From NCBI RefSeq assembly GCF_900199405.1, contig NZ_LT963430.1, forward strand, positions 1,178,001 to 1,242,000: 64,000 bases of DNA, written 5' to 3'. The stretch's first letter is position 1. Every line of letters starts with the position of its first letter. Positions 1 through 8,802 of this stretch are shown here, in pieces. This DNA is from Beduinella massiliensis. GTDB lineage: Bacteria; Bacillota; Clostridia; Christensenellales; Aristaeellaceae. A program made the position numbers and the translations under genes. The notes under the pieces are model-generated. The model was not told where the DNA came from and did not search any database. It worked only from the letters and a program-made list of their open reading frames with translations.

Positions 1-1
1 C

Positions 2-136
2 TACGCGGTGATCGGTCTGCATCTGGCCCTCGCGGCGGCGCTGTTCGTGCTCTTCTACCCGGCGATTTCCGGCCTCACCGTTTCCCGTACCTGGATGGAG
101 GCTGCCGCCTGGTTTAAAAACTGGCTCTGGTACTAA
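2..136 (+). CDS. C-terminal end of a probable PMT-type membrane glycosyltransferase (partial)
   Basis: Only the last 44 codons are inside the window; the frame is open from base 2 to a TAA at 134-136. The peptide has a hydrophobic segment (about 15 residues rich in Ala, Leu, Val and Phe) followed by FYPAISG and a Trp-rich tail ending NWLWY. A final helix, a YP..SG motif and an aromatic tail are what I associate with the end of dolichyl-phosphate-mannose-type (PMT, GT39-like) membrane glycosyltransferases of Clostridia. That assignment is family recall on a short tail, so it is moderate at best. A hairpin follows directly. Confidence 0.45.
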   Translation, partial: YAVIGLHLALAAALFVLFYPAISGLTVSRTWMEAAAWFKNWLWY

Positions 137-140
137 AAAT

Positions 141-171
141 GCACCCCCCTCGGCTTTGGCCGTGGGGGTGC
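141..171 (+). terminator. Hairpin after the partial glycosyltransferase gene
   Basis: Perfect 8-bp stem GCACCCCC (141-148) / GGGGGTGC (164-171) five bases after the stop codon. There is no T-run on the + side. Read on the minus strand the stem is followed by ATTTTT, so it may work better in that direction. It may simply protect the transcript 3' end. Confidence 0.4.
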
Positions 172-347
172 TGCGCATGCAGGCGGCGGAGCGTTATTTA
201 CGATCGATCCACCAGTATACGACCTCAGCAGACTTCCTGCTATCCATACTTTTGAGATGTCTATTTAAACATAGTAAGAGGGGTGATAATTCTCAAGAGA
301 GAAAAGATAGGTATGCTTTGGTTATACGATGAGAAAGGGTGAGTATA

Positions 348-995
348 ATGATCGGTAGAAAAAAGTATCCGTCGCGCGTTGAGGCTATAGAATTGGTCAA
401 GTGGGCCAGTGCGTTGAACCCTGGTCGGTGGGTGCAGCATTGTAAAACTGTCGCTGCTGCAGCTGAACGAATTGCTATTGCTTGCAATATGGATTCTGAC
501 AAAGCATATGTGTGCGGTTTATTACATGATATAGGGCGATTTGAAGGTGTCCGCGCTCTCCATCATGCAGTAGCTGGATATAGTTTAATGATGGAAAAAG
601 GATATGATGACATAGCGCGAATTTGTTTAACACATTCATATCCAATCAAAGAAGTAAAATCGTTTTCAGGAAAGCGAGACTGTACCGAGGAAGAGCTGGG
701 CTTTATTGATTCATATCTAAAGACAGCTGAGTATGATCAATTTGATAAACTGATCCAACTGTGTGATGCAATTTCGCTACCTACAGGTGTAGTACTAATG
801 GATATTCGTCTTGTTGACGTTGCATTGCGGCATGGTTTCAACGAATATACAGTGGATAAATGGAAAGCTTTCTACGCATTGAAGGAGTATTTTGACAAAT
901 TATATAATGGGAATATATATGAGTTATTCAAAGATGAATTGGTTCGCGGTATTCTCGATTCGTGCATATCACGCGAGCACATTGTGAAATATTAA
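348..995 (+). CDS. HD-domain phosphohydrolase
   Basis: A 215-residue soluble protein of the HD superfamily (metal-dependent phosphohydrolases). The motif is visible: an early His in VQHCKTVA (metal ligand), GLLHDIGR around residue 60 (the HD pair) and later His residues in LHHAVAG and CLTHSYP. The substrate cannot be predicted; small HD proteins of this kind act on nucleotides or phosphate esters. A GTG at 339 is possible, but the ATG at 348 sits at good spacing from GAGAAAGGG, so I prefer it. The gene is clearly AT-richer than comM downstream and has no operon partner, which suggests recent acquisition. Confidence 0.75.
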   Translation: MIGRKKYPSRVEAIELVKWASALNPGRWVQHCKTVAAAAERIAIACNMDSDKAYVCGLLHDIGRFEGVRALHHAVAGYSLMMEKGYDDIARICLTHSYPIKEVKSFSGKRDCTEEELGFIDSYLKTAEYDQFDKLIQLCDAISLPTGVVLMDIRLVDVALRHGFNEYTVDKWKAFYALKEYFDKLYNGNIYELFKDELVRGILDSCISREHIVKY

Positions 996-1247
996 CTATC
1001 GAATCGTATATGGGTTCCACCACAGAGGTAGATATCAGCACTGTCCATTTCTTTTCATAGATTTGGCATCTTTAAAGATTATAGTTTTCTATCGCTGATT
1101 CATGCACTAACTGAGCGATTGAAAAAAGAACGGTAAATATATGGGAAATAAGCGAAAGGAGCTGTAAGATACGCCGAGGATTTCTTTCCCGAATGGCTGA
1201 GGAGTAAACGTTTTGCGTTTCGATAAGCGGGCAGGAGTGCGTTCCCC
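996..1247. other. Gene-free stretch upstream of comM
   Basis: About 330 bases separate the HD gene from comM. The first part is AT-rich like the HD gene and becomes GC-rich towards comM. No credible gene is visible. The only signal I see is the promoter-like sequence listed next. Confidence 0.4.
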
Positions 1248-1277
1248 TTGCGGAAAGGCGCGGGCATGATGTACAAT
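1248..1277 (+). promoter_or_regulatory. Candidate sigma-A promoter for comM
   Basis: TTGCGG (1248-1253), 18 bp, TACAAT (1272-1277), about 45 bases before the chosen comM start. The -35 is weak and the -10 is good. Position and spacing fit, but there is no independent support. Confidence 0.35.
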
Positions 1278-1323
1278 GTCCGAAGATGAAGACGTCCCGT
1301 CAGGGGCGGGGGGAGGGACGCGC

Positions 1324-2856
1324 GTGCTATCGCAAGTACAGAGCTTTGGTCTGAGCGGCATCGACGGCTTTCCCGTGACGGTGGAGGCCTACGTCGCGGA
1401 CGGACTGCCAATGTTCGAGCTGGTCGGCCTGCCGGACGCCGCCGTGCGCGAGGCGCGGGAGCGCGTGCGCGCGGCGATGCAGCAGTCGGCTTTTACGTTC
1501 CCCGTCGCGCGCACGACGGTCAACCTGGCTCCGGCGGACGTGAAGAAGGAGGGGCCGGCTTATGATCTGTCCATCGCGCTTGCGCTGCTCGCCGCTTCCG
1601 GCCAGATCGACGGCGCGGGCCTTTCGGGGCGCGTGGTGCTGGGTGAGCTCGCGCTGGGCGGGCAGGTGACGCAGGTACGCGGCGTGCTGCCGATGGTGAT
1701 CGGCGCGCGGGCCTTGGGTTACCGAGAGGCGATGATCCCCGCGCAGAACGCGCAGGAGGTCGCCTGCGTGGACGGCATCCGCATCGTCCCGGTGGAGTCG
1801 CTGCGTCAGGCGGTCGATCACGTGACGGACGCGAAGCGGATCGAGCCGATCGTGCCTGTGCCCTACGAGCGGCTGCTCACGGAGCGCAGGCCCGCGCAGG
1901 ATCTGTCCGCCGTGCGCGGCCAGCGCAGCGCCAAGCGCGCCCTGGAAATCGCTGCGGCGGGCGGGCACAACGTGCTGATGGTCGGGCCGCCGGGCGCGGG
2001 CAAGACGATGCTCGCGCGCTGCCTGCCGGGCATTTTGCCGGACATGACGTTTGAAGAGGCGCTGGAGGCTACGCGCATCCATTCGGCCGCGGGCCAGCTT
2101 GCGCCGGGCGAGGGACTGCTGCGCGAGCGCCCGTTCCGCGCGCCGCATCACACCGCCTCCGCCGCCGCGCTGGTGGGCGGAGGCCCCAAGGCGCGCCCGG
2201 GCGAAATCAGCCTGGCCTCGGGCGGCGTGCTTTTTCTGGACGAGCTTCCGGAGTACAACCGCGCCGCGCTGGAGGCGATGCGTCAGCCGCTGGAGGACGG
2301 CTTTGTCTCCGTGGTGCGCGTGGCGGCCCAGGCGCGTTACCCAGCGCGGGTGATGCTGGTGGCGGCGATGAATCCCTGTCCCTGCGGGCACTACGGTTCG
2401 GAGGATCAGCAGTGCCGCTGCACGCAGCACGAGATTCGCAGGTATCTGGACCGCGTGTCCGGGCCGCTGCTGGATCGCATCGACATGCAGCTGGAGATCA
2501 CCTCCGTGCCCGTATCGGACATCGCGGGCGGTGCGGCGGAGGAAAGCTCAGCCGCTGTGCGCGTGCGGGTGGAGGCGGCGAGAAAGCGGCAGGGCGAGCG
2601 GTATGCGGACGAGGGGATCGGCTGCAACGCGCAGCTGTCCGCCGGGCAGCTCGAACGTTACTGCCCGCTTAGCGCGGACGCAAAGGCACTCCTGCACAGC
2701 GCGGTGCAGAAGTACAAGCTGTCCATGCGCGCCTACAGCCGCGTGCTCAAGGTCGCGCGCACCATCGCGGACCTTGCGGGCACCGACATCGCCGCCTCGC
2801 ACATCGCGGAGGCCGTGCGCTATCGCAGCATCGACGAAAAGTATTGGGGTGGATGA
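1324..2856 (+). CDS. comM: YifB/ComM family Mg-chelatase-like AAA+ ATPase
   Basis: A 510-residue ComM/YifB protein. In naturally transformable bacteria ComM is a hexameric helicase that promotes branch migration during integration of incoming DNA. The N-terminal domain starts LSQVQSFGLSGIDGFPV, typical of the family. Walker A GPPGAGKT lies near residues 221-228, the Walker B region is VLFLDELPEY, and the family Cys cluster NPCPCGHYG follows. An upstream ATG at 1276 is in frame, but the GTG at 1324 has GGGAGG seven bases upstream and gives the normal family N-terminus. Its last 46 bases are duplicated at 5509-5554 just before dprA, showing that comM and dprA were once adjacent. Confidence 0.95.
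   Translation: MLSQVQSFGLSGIDGFPVTVEAYVADGLPMFELVGLPDAAVREARERVRAAMQQSAFTFPVARTTVNLAPADVKKEGPAYDLSIALALLAASGQIDGAGLSGRVVLGELALGGQVTQVRGVLPMVIGARALGYREAMIPAQNAQEVACVDGIRIVPVESLRQAVDHVTDAKRIEPIVPVPYERLLTERRPAQDLSAVRGQRSAKRALEIAAAGGHNVLMVGPPGAGKTMLARCLPGILPDMTFEEALEATRIHSAAGQLAPGEGLLRERPFRAPHHTASAAALVGGGPKARPGEISLASGGVLFLDELPEYNRAALEAMRQPLEDGFVSVVRVAAQARYPARVMLVAAMNPCPCGHYGSEDQQCRCTQHEIRRYLDRVSGPLLDRIDMQLEITSVPVSDIAGGAAEESSAAVRVRVEAARKRQGERYADEGIGCNAQLSAGQLERYCPLSADAKALLHSAVQKYKLSMRAYSRVLKVARTIADLAGTDIAASHIAEAVRYRSIDEKYWGG
2811..2856 (+). repeat. 46-bp direct repeat, copy 1 (comM 3' end)
   Basis: The last 46 bases of comM including the TGA. They match 5509-5554 at 44 of 46 positions. The two differences are AAG/GAG (Lys/Glu) and GGT/GGC (silent). 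Together the copies bracket a 2.65-kb AT-richer segment. Confidence 0.9.
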
Positions 2857-2918
2857 CGCGCTTCATTCGCATGACCCCATGCATAACCTCCTTTAAAGTG
2901 CGTTCCGAGCGAATCGTT

Positions 2919-2977
2919 AAAACCCTTTCAACGCTTCATGGCTTGCGGCCATATTGCGAGGAAAGGGTTTTGTTTTT
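2919..2977 (+). terminator. Terminator after comM
   Basis: Perfect 11-bp stem AAAACCCTTTC (2919-2929) / GAAAGGGTTTT (2961-2971), with an inner ATGGC/GCCAT hairpin in the loop, followed by GTTTTTGT. It ends comM transcription and, being palindromic, may also end the convergent metallo-hydrolase transcript. Confidence 0.65.
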
Positions 2978-3005
2978 GTGTGGCAGCCCGGAGGGCCTCG
3001 CTGTA

Positions 3006-4145
3006 CTAGGCCTCTTCGACCAGACAGATGCTTACGTTTCCATCCATATCCTTGCTGAACCCGTACCAGACGCCTGTTTCGGGCGTCAGGAATGATGTGC
3101 CGACGCTCTGCGCGTTGCAGATGTCGCTGAATTCGCTGGCAATGGCGTCTAATTCGTCGTAGGAGAAATGCTGTTGATGCTCTGGGATTGCGGTCCTGCA
3201 CTTAACGGAGGCAATCCATTCGCCCATGTGTTTGCAGTTCGGATTTCGCCGGTCATAGTCAAAGCTCGCACCCGCAACCTGATACATGAAAAGGTCGGGA
3301 TTGACGTCTTTATAGAAATAGGAACGAGATTCAAAGCCAAGGCCGTCCGCTTGCATTTCAGAGTTCCAGATCAGGATTGTGAAACCTTCGTCTGTGGTGA
3401 TCTTCATGTTCATAATTTCGCGTTCATAAATCCAGCGATAGAGCTCATAAAAATCCATCGTACCGTCTTGCTTCAAATACTTTTCCGGTTCCAGCGTATC
3501 GGAAACCGGTTTTTTGCTGACATTGTGGTTGGAGCGACAAGTTTCCAGTGTGAAACCATTAAAAACAAACTTATCATGTGCGCCAGCTGCATCAAAGTAG
3601 TGGCCGGAGTAGTTGATTTTATTTTGGTGCGCCCAGATGATGGAGGGCAGGCCGTTCTCCGGCGCTACTACGTGTGCCTGCGGGTATTTTTCCAGGACAG
3701 ACGGCAATTCTCCCGTGTGGTCGAAGTGACCATGAGTCAAAAGAACGTAATCTGCTCCGTGTACCCATTCACCGCCGGGCAAATGGGTTGGCGTGTACTT
3801 AAACTCGTTATGATCGTTGTCGGGATCGTCAAAGTACGGATCCATGACGATGGTCTTTCCGTTGGGTAAAACGAACTCATAAAAGTTTACGCCGCTCCAG
3901 CGGACTTTCATCTGCAGGTTGGGGTCGTTCCAGGACTTCTTTCCCAGCAGTTTGCGGTTTAAAACACCGGCTGTTCCGGGTACGGAAATTTTCTTGCTGG
4001 ATTCATCGCCCGGAGTGACCGGGGATTCCGGAGCCGCCGCCTTGTCTTCGGCGGTGAGCGCTGTAGATGCGCCCAACGCCGCCATGCCCAGCGCCCCTGC
4101 TGCAGAAGCCTTTAAAAAAGTTCTTCTTGTCATTTTTTCGCTCAT
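3006..4145 (-). CDS. Tat-exported MBL-fold metallo-hydrolase
   Basis: A 379-residue zinc metallo-hydrolase of the metallo-beta-lactamase fold. The N-terminus has a twin-arginine signal (TRRTFLKAS then an Ala/Gly/Leu helix), so it is exported folded, presumably with metals loaded. The metal motif is THGHFDH near residue 137, with further His at SNHN and an acidic position near DPYFDDPD. Family members include lactonases, phosphodiesterases and sulfatases; the substrate is not predictable here. The start has AGGAGG seven bases upstream. It is transcribed divergently from a LysR gene, which is the likely regulator. Codon use is less GC-rich than comM or dprA, in line with insertion. Confidence 0.8.
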   Translation of the reverse strand: MSEKMTRRTFLKASAAGALGMAALGASTALTAEDKAAAPESPVTPGDESSKKISVPGTAGVLNRKLLGKKSWNDPNLQMKVRWSGVNFYEFVLPNGKTIVMDPYFDDPDNDHNEFKYTPTHLPGGEWVHGADYVLLTHGHFDHTGELPSVLEKYPQAHVVAPENGLPSIIWAHQNKINYSGHYFDAAGAHDKFVFNGFTLETCRSNHNVSKKPVSDTLEPEKYLKQDGTMDFYELYRWIYEREIMNMKITTDEGFTILIWNSEMQADGLGFESRSYFYKDVNPDLFMYQVAGASFDYDRRNPNCKHMGEWIASVKCRTAIPEHQQHFSYDELDAIASEFSDICNAQSVGTSFLTPETGVWYGFSKDMDGNVSICLVEEA

Positions 4146-4244
4146 TTTGAAACCTCCTGTACTTCTTTTTGTGCCGTTTTTCAGGTTTCCTGTTTACAGG
4201 CATCTTACCATGCAGCGGCACAAAGAGCAAATATCAAAAAGACA

Positions 4245-4258
4245 TTGCATCTATGCAA
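4245..4258. promoter_or_regulatory. Candidate LysR operator in the divergent promoter region
   Basis: TTGCAT-CT-ATGCAA, a perfect 6+6 inverted repeat that also fits the T-N11-A form of LysR boxes. It sits between the divergent metallo-hydrolase and LysR genes, where such regulators normally bind. Confidence 0.45.
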
Positions 4259-4418
4259 ATTTGTTATAACTGTGCAAAATGGAACGGTGTATTTGTTATG
4301 GCGTGTATAAGGAAAAAGCAATGCCGGAAAGCGCATGGTTCGGGTTGACTTCACAAATTCTTTTTATTATCATAAAGGTAACGGTTTCATTTTGCGGTGT
4401 AAACTGGAGGGGATTCCC

Positions 4419-5327
4419 ATTAGGCTTCGAGAGTATGAATATTTGCTTGCCATCGCGAAAGAAAAAAGCATCGTTCGAGCGGCGCAGAGCCTCTATATCT
4501 CTCAGCCAGCTCTCAGCCGTTTGCTGCAAAATGTCGAGATGGAGCTGGGCGTTACGCTTTTTGAACGCGGAGGGAAAGGTATGGTTCCCACTCCGGCAGG
4601 CGAATTGTATTTAGAAAATGCAAAAAGGCTTGTACGCATGAACGAAGATTTCTATAACACGCTGCATCGAAGCTCCGGGGCACAGGAAATTTTGTTGGCT
4701 TATCCGATGATTTATTCGGGTTTCGTGACAGGGCAGGTTGTACCGGAGCTCTCCAGGCGGGCTTATCCCATTTCGGTGATTTCACAGCCTACATCCCAAC
4801 ATAGCATTTTAAACGGGCTTCTCGATGAGCGCTGGCCCCTCGCGCTTGGTATCGTGACGGAAGAATACGCGTCATTGTTGGGGTATCGCGTTATTGGCAA
4901 ACAGGAGATGGTACTGGCGGTGCCGAAGGGCCATTCGCTCGAACGCTTCGCCCAGACGAGAACGGACAGTACGTATCCGGTTATTTCGGCAAACTATCTC
5001 GCCGCGGAATGCTTTTTAATGCCGCGCAACACATCCTATAGCGGTAGATATGCGAAAAATTATTTTGCCGCAAACAGAATTCATCCGCCGGTTCTTTTGC
5101 ACACACAGCTTACCAGCCCGCTGTATCAGGCCGTAGCGTCCGGCGCGGGCATCGCAATTTTGCCCTCTTTGCCTTTACGCCACATGAATCTGGAACAGGC
5201 GATTACTTACCTTTCCTTGGATACCAGCCAGACCGTACAGAAGGTTGGCGTTTTGTTTCGCCGTGATCACGCTATGAACCGTGCGGAAGAAAAGCTGATC
5301 GAGATTATGGCCGAAACGTTTACATAG
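4419..5327 (+). CDS. LysR-family transcriptional regulator
   Basis: A LysR-type regulator of about 302 residues: N-terminal winged helix (EYLLAIAKEKSIVRAAQ, then ISQPALSRLLQNVE as recognition helix) and a C-terminal periplasmic-binding-like effector domain. The start is odd. An in-frame ATG at 4335 adds 28 residues unlike any LysR N-terminus and has only a poor ribosome site. The normal family start (RLREYEY) falls on an ATT at 4419, with GGAGG eight bases upstream. A TTG at 4392 is a third option. It probably controls the divergent metallo-hydrolase gene. Confidence 0.85.
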   Translation: MRLREYEYLLAIAKEKSIVRAAQSLYISQPALSRLLQNVEMELGVTLFERGGKGMVPTPAGELYLENAKRLVRMNEDFYNTLHRSSGAQEILLAYPMIYSGFVTGQVVPELSRRAYPISVISQPTSQHSILNGLLDERWPLALGIVTEEYASLLGYRVIGKQEMVLAVPKGHSLERFAQTRTDSTYPVISANYLAAECFLMPRNTSYSGRYAKNYFAANRIHPPVLLHTQLTSPLYQAVASGAGIAILPSLPLRHMNLEQAITYLSLDTSQTVQKVGVLFRRDHAMNRAEEKLIEIMAETFT

Positions 5328-5446
5328 TCTGGTTTCAGCCAGACGGCAAACGCAAGCGTTTCGGCCAGGAGCATTGCCTCGCGTGAGGCATAGTCCATAA
5401 AATAAAACGTTTACGATACCCCACGCAGAACAGCCTTCCGTCGGCC

Positions 5447-5475
5447 TTGTCTTTTAAAGGGACATATGATAATAT
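5447..5475 (+). promoter_or_regulatory. Candidate promoter for dprA inside the inserted segment
   Basis: TTGTCT (5447-5452), 17 bp, TAATAT (5470-5475), about 80 bases before dprA. If the insertion cut dprA off from the comM promoter, this could drive dprA, topA and trmFO. Confidence 0.4.
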
Positions 5476-5508
5476 GTTACGATCAATGAAAGCGGGTCAG
5501 CTTCGCAG

Positions 5509-5554
5509 GGCCGTGCGCTATCGCAGCATCGACGAAGAGTATTGGGGCGGATGA
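5509..5554 (+). repeat. 46-bp direct repeat, copy 2 (relic comM 3' end before dprA)
   Basis: Encodes the ComM tail RYRSIDEEYWGG and stop in a fragment with no gene attached, one base before the dprA ATG. It also carries the GGGGCGG that serves as the dprA ribosome site. This is best read as the original comM end. Confidence 0.9.
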
Positions 5555-5555
5555 T

Positions 5556-6665
5556 ATGGAGCAGCGGGAAAAGGCATTTTGGGCTTGGATGGCGTGCGTG
5601 CCGGGCGTGACGCCCACGCGTTTTCGCAGGCTGCTCGCGCTGTACGGCAGCGCGGAGCGCGTATACGGCGAGTTCGACGAGAGAGCCCGCGGCATTTTGG
5701 GGGACCGCGCTTATCCCGAGATGGCCGCCGCGCGCAACCGCGCGTATTTTTCTGCAATGATGGAAAAAATGCAGCGTAGCGGCATGCAGATCGTGTGCCT
5801 GGGCGAGGCGGAATACCCGCCGCTGCTTTCGCACATCGGGGATCCGCCGCCGGTGCTCTTCGTGCGCGGCAGGGCCGACCTGTCCGACATGCGCACGGTC
5901 GCGGTCGTCGGTTCGCGCCGGGCCACGCGCTATGGCCTCCGGCAGGCGGAGCGTTTTGGCCGGGAGCTTTCGCAGGCGGGCGTCACGGTCGTATCCGGCA
6001 TGGCGCGCGGCACGGACACGGCGGCGCACGTGGGCTGCCTTGCGGGCGGCGGGCGCACGATCGCAGTGCTCGGCTGCGGGGCGGACATCGTCTACCCGCC
6101 GGAGAACGCCGCGCTCTTTGCGCGCGTGATCGAGAACGGCGGGTCGATCGTCTCCGAGTTTGCGCCGGGTACGGAGCCGATCCCTCAGAATTTCCCGCGG
6201 CGCAACCGCATCATCAGCGGCATCAGCGCGGCGGTGCTGGTGACGGAGGCGGCGCGCGGGTCCGGCGCGATGATCACGGCGCACCTCGCGCTCGAACAGG
6301 GGCGAGATGTGTACGCGATGCCGGGGCCGGTGGACGCGCCGATGAGCGAGATGCCCCTGCAGATGCTGACGGAGGGCGCGTCGATGGCGCGCAGCGCGCA
6401 GGACATCCTCAGCCGCCAGCGCTGGGAGATGCCGGATACGCAGCTTTCCTTCCTCACCGATACCTTCGGCGGGAAGCTCACGCCTACGCTGGACGTGGAC
6501 GAGCAGAAGGTCGTAGAGCTGCTCAAAAACGAGCCGCTTTCGTTCGACGAACTGCTCCTGCAGACCGGTTTTGCGCCGGATAAATTAAATATGCTCTTGA
6601 CAACGATGGAAATAAAGGAAATAATGAAGCAGTTGCCGGGGTGCATGTACGCCCTGGACCGATAA
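5556..6665 (+). CDS. dprA: DNA processing protein DprA
   Basis: A 369-residue DprA/Smf protein, which binds incoming single-stranded DNA during natural transformation and loads RecA. The Rossmann-like core is clear: VAVVGSRRATRYG near residue 119, then VVSGMARGTDTAAH, the nucleotide-site motif PQNFPRRNRIISG, and EAARGSGAMITA. The C-terminal 70 residues form the usual DprA winged helix. Its start overlaps the duplicated comM tail. comM-dprA is a functional pair for transformation; topA follows 28 bases later, so dprA-topA-trmFO looks like one operon. Confidence 0.95.
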   Translation: MEQREKAFWAWMACVPGVTPTRFRRLLALYGSAERVYGEFDERARGILGDRAYPEMAAARNRAYFSAMMEKMQRSGMQIVCLGEAEYPPLLSHIGDPPPVLFVRGRADLSDMRTVAVVGSRRATRYGLRQAERFGRELSQAGVTVVSGMARGTDTAAHVGCLAGGGRTIAVLGCGADIVYPPENAALFARVIENGGSIVSEFAPGTEPIPQNFPRRNRIISGISAAVLVTEAARGSGAMITAHLALEQGRDVYAMPGPVDAPMSEMPLQMLTEGASMARSAQDILSRQRWEMPDTQLSFLTDTFGGKLTPTLDVDEQKVVELLKNEPLSFDELLLQTGFAPDKLNMLLTTMEIKEIMKQLPGCMYALDR

Positions 6666-6693
6666 ATAACAATCCCACTGGAGGGTTCTCGAT

Positions 6694-8802
6694 TTGAACT
6701 ATAAACTCGTCATCGTCGAATCGCCCGCGAAGGCGCGCACCATCGGCAAGTTCCTGGGACGCACGTACAAGGTGGAGGCGTCCCAGGGCCACGTGCGCGA
6801 CCTGCCCAAGTCGCAGATGGGCGTGGATGTGGAAAATGACTTCGAGCCCAAGTACATCACCATCCGCGGGCGCGGTGAAATTTTGGATAAAATCCGCAAG
6901 GAAGCGAAGAACGCGACTCGAATTTACCTCGCGACTGACCCTGACCGCGAGGGAGAAGCGATCTCGTGGCACCTTTCAAACGTGCTGGGCATCGATCCGT
7001 CCGAGCCCTGCCGCGTGGAATTTCATGAAATTACGGACAAGGCGGTCAAAAATGCCATGAAGTCCCCGAGGCCGATCAACATGGAGCTGGTGAACGCTCA
7101 GCAGGCGCGCCGCGTGCTGGATCGGCTGGTCGGCTACAAGATCAGCCCGCTCCTTTGGATGAAGATCAAAAAGGGACTTTCGGCGGGCCGCGTGCAGTCC
7201 GTTGCCACGCGCATGATCGTGGACCGCGAGCAGGAGATCGATTCGTTCATCCCCGAGGAATACTGGGACGTGAACGCGAAGGCTCAGCTCGGACGGCAGA
7301 AGTTTCACGTGCGTCTTACGTCGCTGGACGGCAAAAAGGCGGAGCTGCACAGCGAGCAGGAGGCCGCCGCCGCGAAGGCGCGCGTGGAGCATGCGCGCTT
7401 TGAGGTGAAGAGCGTCCGCGCCAGCGAGCGGCGCAAGAACCCCGCCGCGCCGTTCACCACCTCGAACCTGCAGCAGGAGGCCTCGCGCAAGCTGGGCTTC
7501 ACCACCGCTAAGACCATGCAGATCGCCCAGCAGCTTTACGAGGGCGTAGACCTGGAGGGCGAAGGCACGCAGGGCCTTATTTCCTACATCCGTACGGATT
7601 CCGTGCGCGTGTCGGAGGAGGCCATCGCGGACGTCCGCGAGATGATCGCGGGCCGCTGGGGCGATACGTACCTGCCGGAGAAGCCCAACGTCTACAAGGG
7701 ACGCGCGGGCGCTCAGGACGCGCACGAGGCCATCCGCCCGACGCTGGTCTCCCGCCATCCGGAGGAGGTCAAGGCCTCGCTTTCCAAGGATCAGTACAAC
7801 CTGTACCGGCTCGTCTACCTGCGCTTCGTCGCCAGCCAGATGGCGCCCGCCGTCTATGAGACGCTGACGATGGAGATGGAAAGCGAGGGCGTGGGCCTGC
7901 GCTTTTACGGCGAGCACCTCAAGTTCGCTGGCTTTACCGCCGTCTATGAAGAGGGACAGGACGAGGCGCAGGAGGCTGTGGACAATACCCAGATCGCGGC
8001 CAGCGTGGGCGATCCGGTGGAGATCGTGGAGACGGACGCGGAGCAGCACTTCACGCAGCCGCCCGCGCGCTACACCGAAGCCTCGCTCGTGCGCGCACTG
8101 GAGGAAAAGGGCATCGGCCGTCCGTCGACCTACGCGCCGACGATCTCCACGATCATCGCCCGGGGCTACGTCACGCGCGAAAAAAAGCGATTGTACCCGA
8201 CGGAGCTGGGCACGATGGTCACCGAGATGATGAAGGAATACTTTAAGGACATCGTGGACATCCAGTTCACCGCGGGTATGGAGGAACAGCTCGACGAGGT
8301 GGAGGAGGGCGAGATGCCCTGGAAAGAGGTCATCGAGCGCTTCTACGGCCCCTTTGAAAAGACGCTCGAAAACGCCGAGCAGAAGATCGAGAAGGTCAAG
8401 GTCAAGGACGAGGTTTCCGACGTCGTGTGCGACAAATGCGGCGCGATGATGGTCTATAAGCTCGGGCGCTACGGCAAGTTCCTCGCCTGCCCCAACTTCC
8501 CGGACTGCCGCAACACCAAAGCCCTTCAGATCGAGATCGAGGCGCCTTGTCCCAAGTGCGGCGGCAAGCTGCTGGAAAAGACATCGCGGCGGGGGCGCAA
8601 GTTCTACGGCTGCGAGCACTACCCGGAGTGCGACTTCGTCTCCTGGGATATGCCGGTCAAGGAGAAATGCCCGGTCTGCGGCAGCTATATGACGCTCAAG
8701 CGCGGACGCAAAGGCGAGATGTGGCACATCTGCGCGAGCGAGACCTGCCGCCACCGCGTCGAGGTGCAGGCGCCGGAAGAGGGGCAGGAGACGGACGAAT
8801 GA
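6694..8802 (+). CDS. topA: DNA topoisomerase I
   Basis: A 702-residue type IA topoisomerase that relaxes negative supercoils. The N-terminal TOPRIM domain carries IVESPAKA and the acidic triad in DPDREGEA (residues 82-88). The catalytic tyrosine is in SYIRTDS near residue 298. Three C-terminal four-cysteine zinc ribbons begin near residues 579 (CDKCG), 619 (CPKCG) and 659 (CPVCG). The start is a TTG with GGAGG nine bases upstream. The stop overlaps the trmFO start as ATGA, implying translational coupling. Confidence 0.97.
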   Translation: MNYKLVIVESPAKARTIGKFLGRTYKVEASQGHVRDLPKSQMGVDVENDFEPKYITIRGRGEILDKIRKEAKNATRIYLATDPDREGEAISWHLSNVLGIDPSEPCRVEFHEITDKAVKNAMKSPRPINMELVNAQQARRVLDRLVGYKISPLLWMKIKKGLSAGRVQSVATRMIVDREQEIDSFIPEEYWDVNAKAQLGRQKFHVRLTSLDGKKAELHSEQEAAAAKARVEHARFEVKSVRASERRKNPAAPFTTSNLQQEASRKLGFTTAKTMQIAQQLYEGVDLEGEGTQGLISYIRTDSVRVSEEAIADVREMIAGRWGDTYLPEKPNVYKGRAGAQDAHEAIRPTLVSRHPEEVKASLSKDQYNLYRLVYLRFVASQMAPAVYETLTMEMESEGVGLRFYGEHLKFAGFTAVYEEGQDEAQEAVDNTQIAASVGDPVEIVETDAEQHFTQPPARYTEASLVRALEEKGIGRPSTYAPTISTIIARGYVTREKKRLYPTELGTMVTEMMKEYFKDIVDIQFTAGMEEQLDEVEEGEMPWKEVIERFYGPFEKTLENAEQKIEKVKVKDEVSDVVCDKCGAMMVYKLGRYGKFLACPNFPDCRNTKALQIEIEAPCPKCGGKLLEKTSRRGRKFYGCEHYPECDFVSWDMPVKEKCPVCGSYMTLKRGRKGEMWHICASETCRHRVEVQAPEEGQETDE

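Larger units (their letters stand above)
2857..5508. mobile_element. Probable integrated segment between comM and dprA
   Basis: This segment holds a metallo-hydrolase gene and a divergent LysR gene, is visibly less GC-rich than either neighbour, and is bounded by the 46-bp repeats. The right-hand copy runs without a break into dprA (TGA, one base, ATG), which looks like the original comM-dprA junction. An element that recombines into the 3' end of comM and restores it with its own copy would leave this arrangement. No integrase or transposase is present inside, so it would be a remnant, a satellite mobilised in trans, or the product of another duplication-type event. Confidence 0.55.

Noticed and set aside
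1100-1411. Minus-strand frames in the comM upstream region
   Set aside because: Arg/Pro-rich, no ribosome site, and overlap the comM start.
2844-3095. A short frame just after comM
   Set aside because: Runs over the terminator and the end of the metallo-hydrolase gene; no support.
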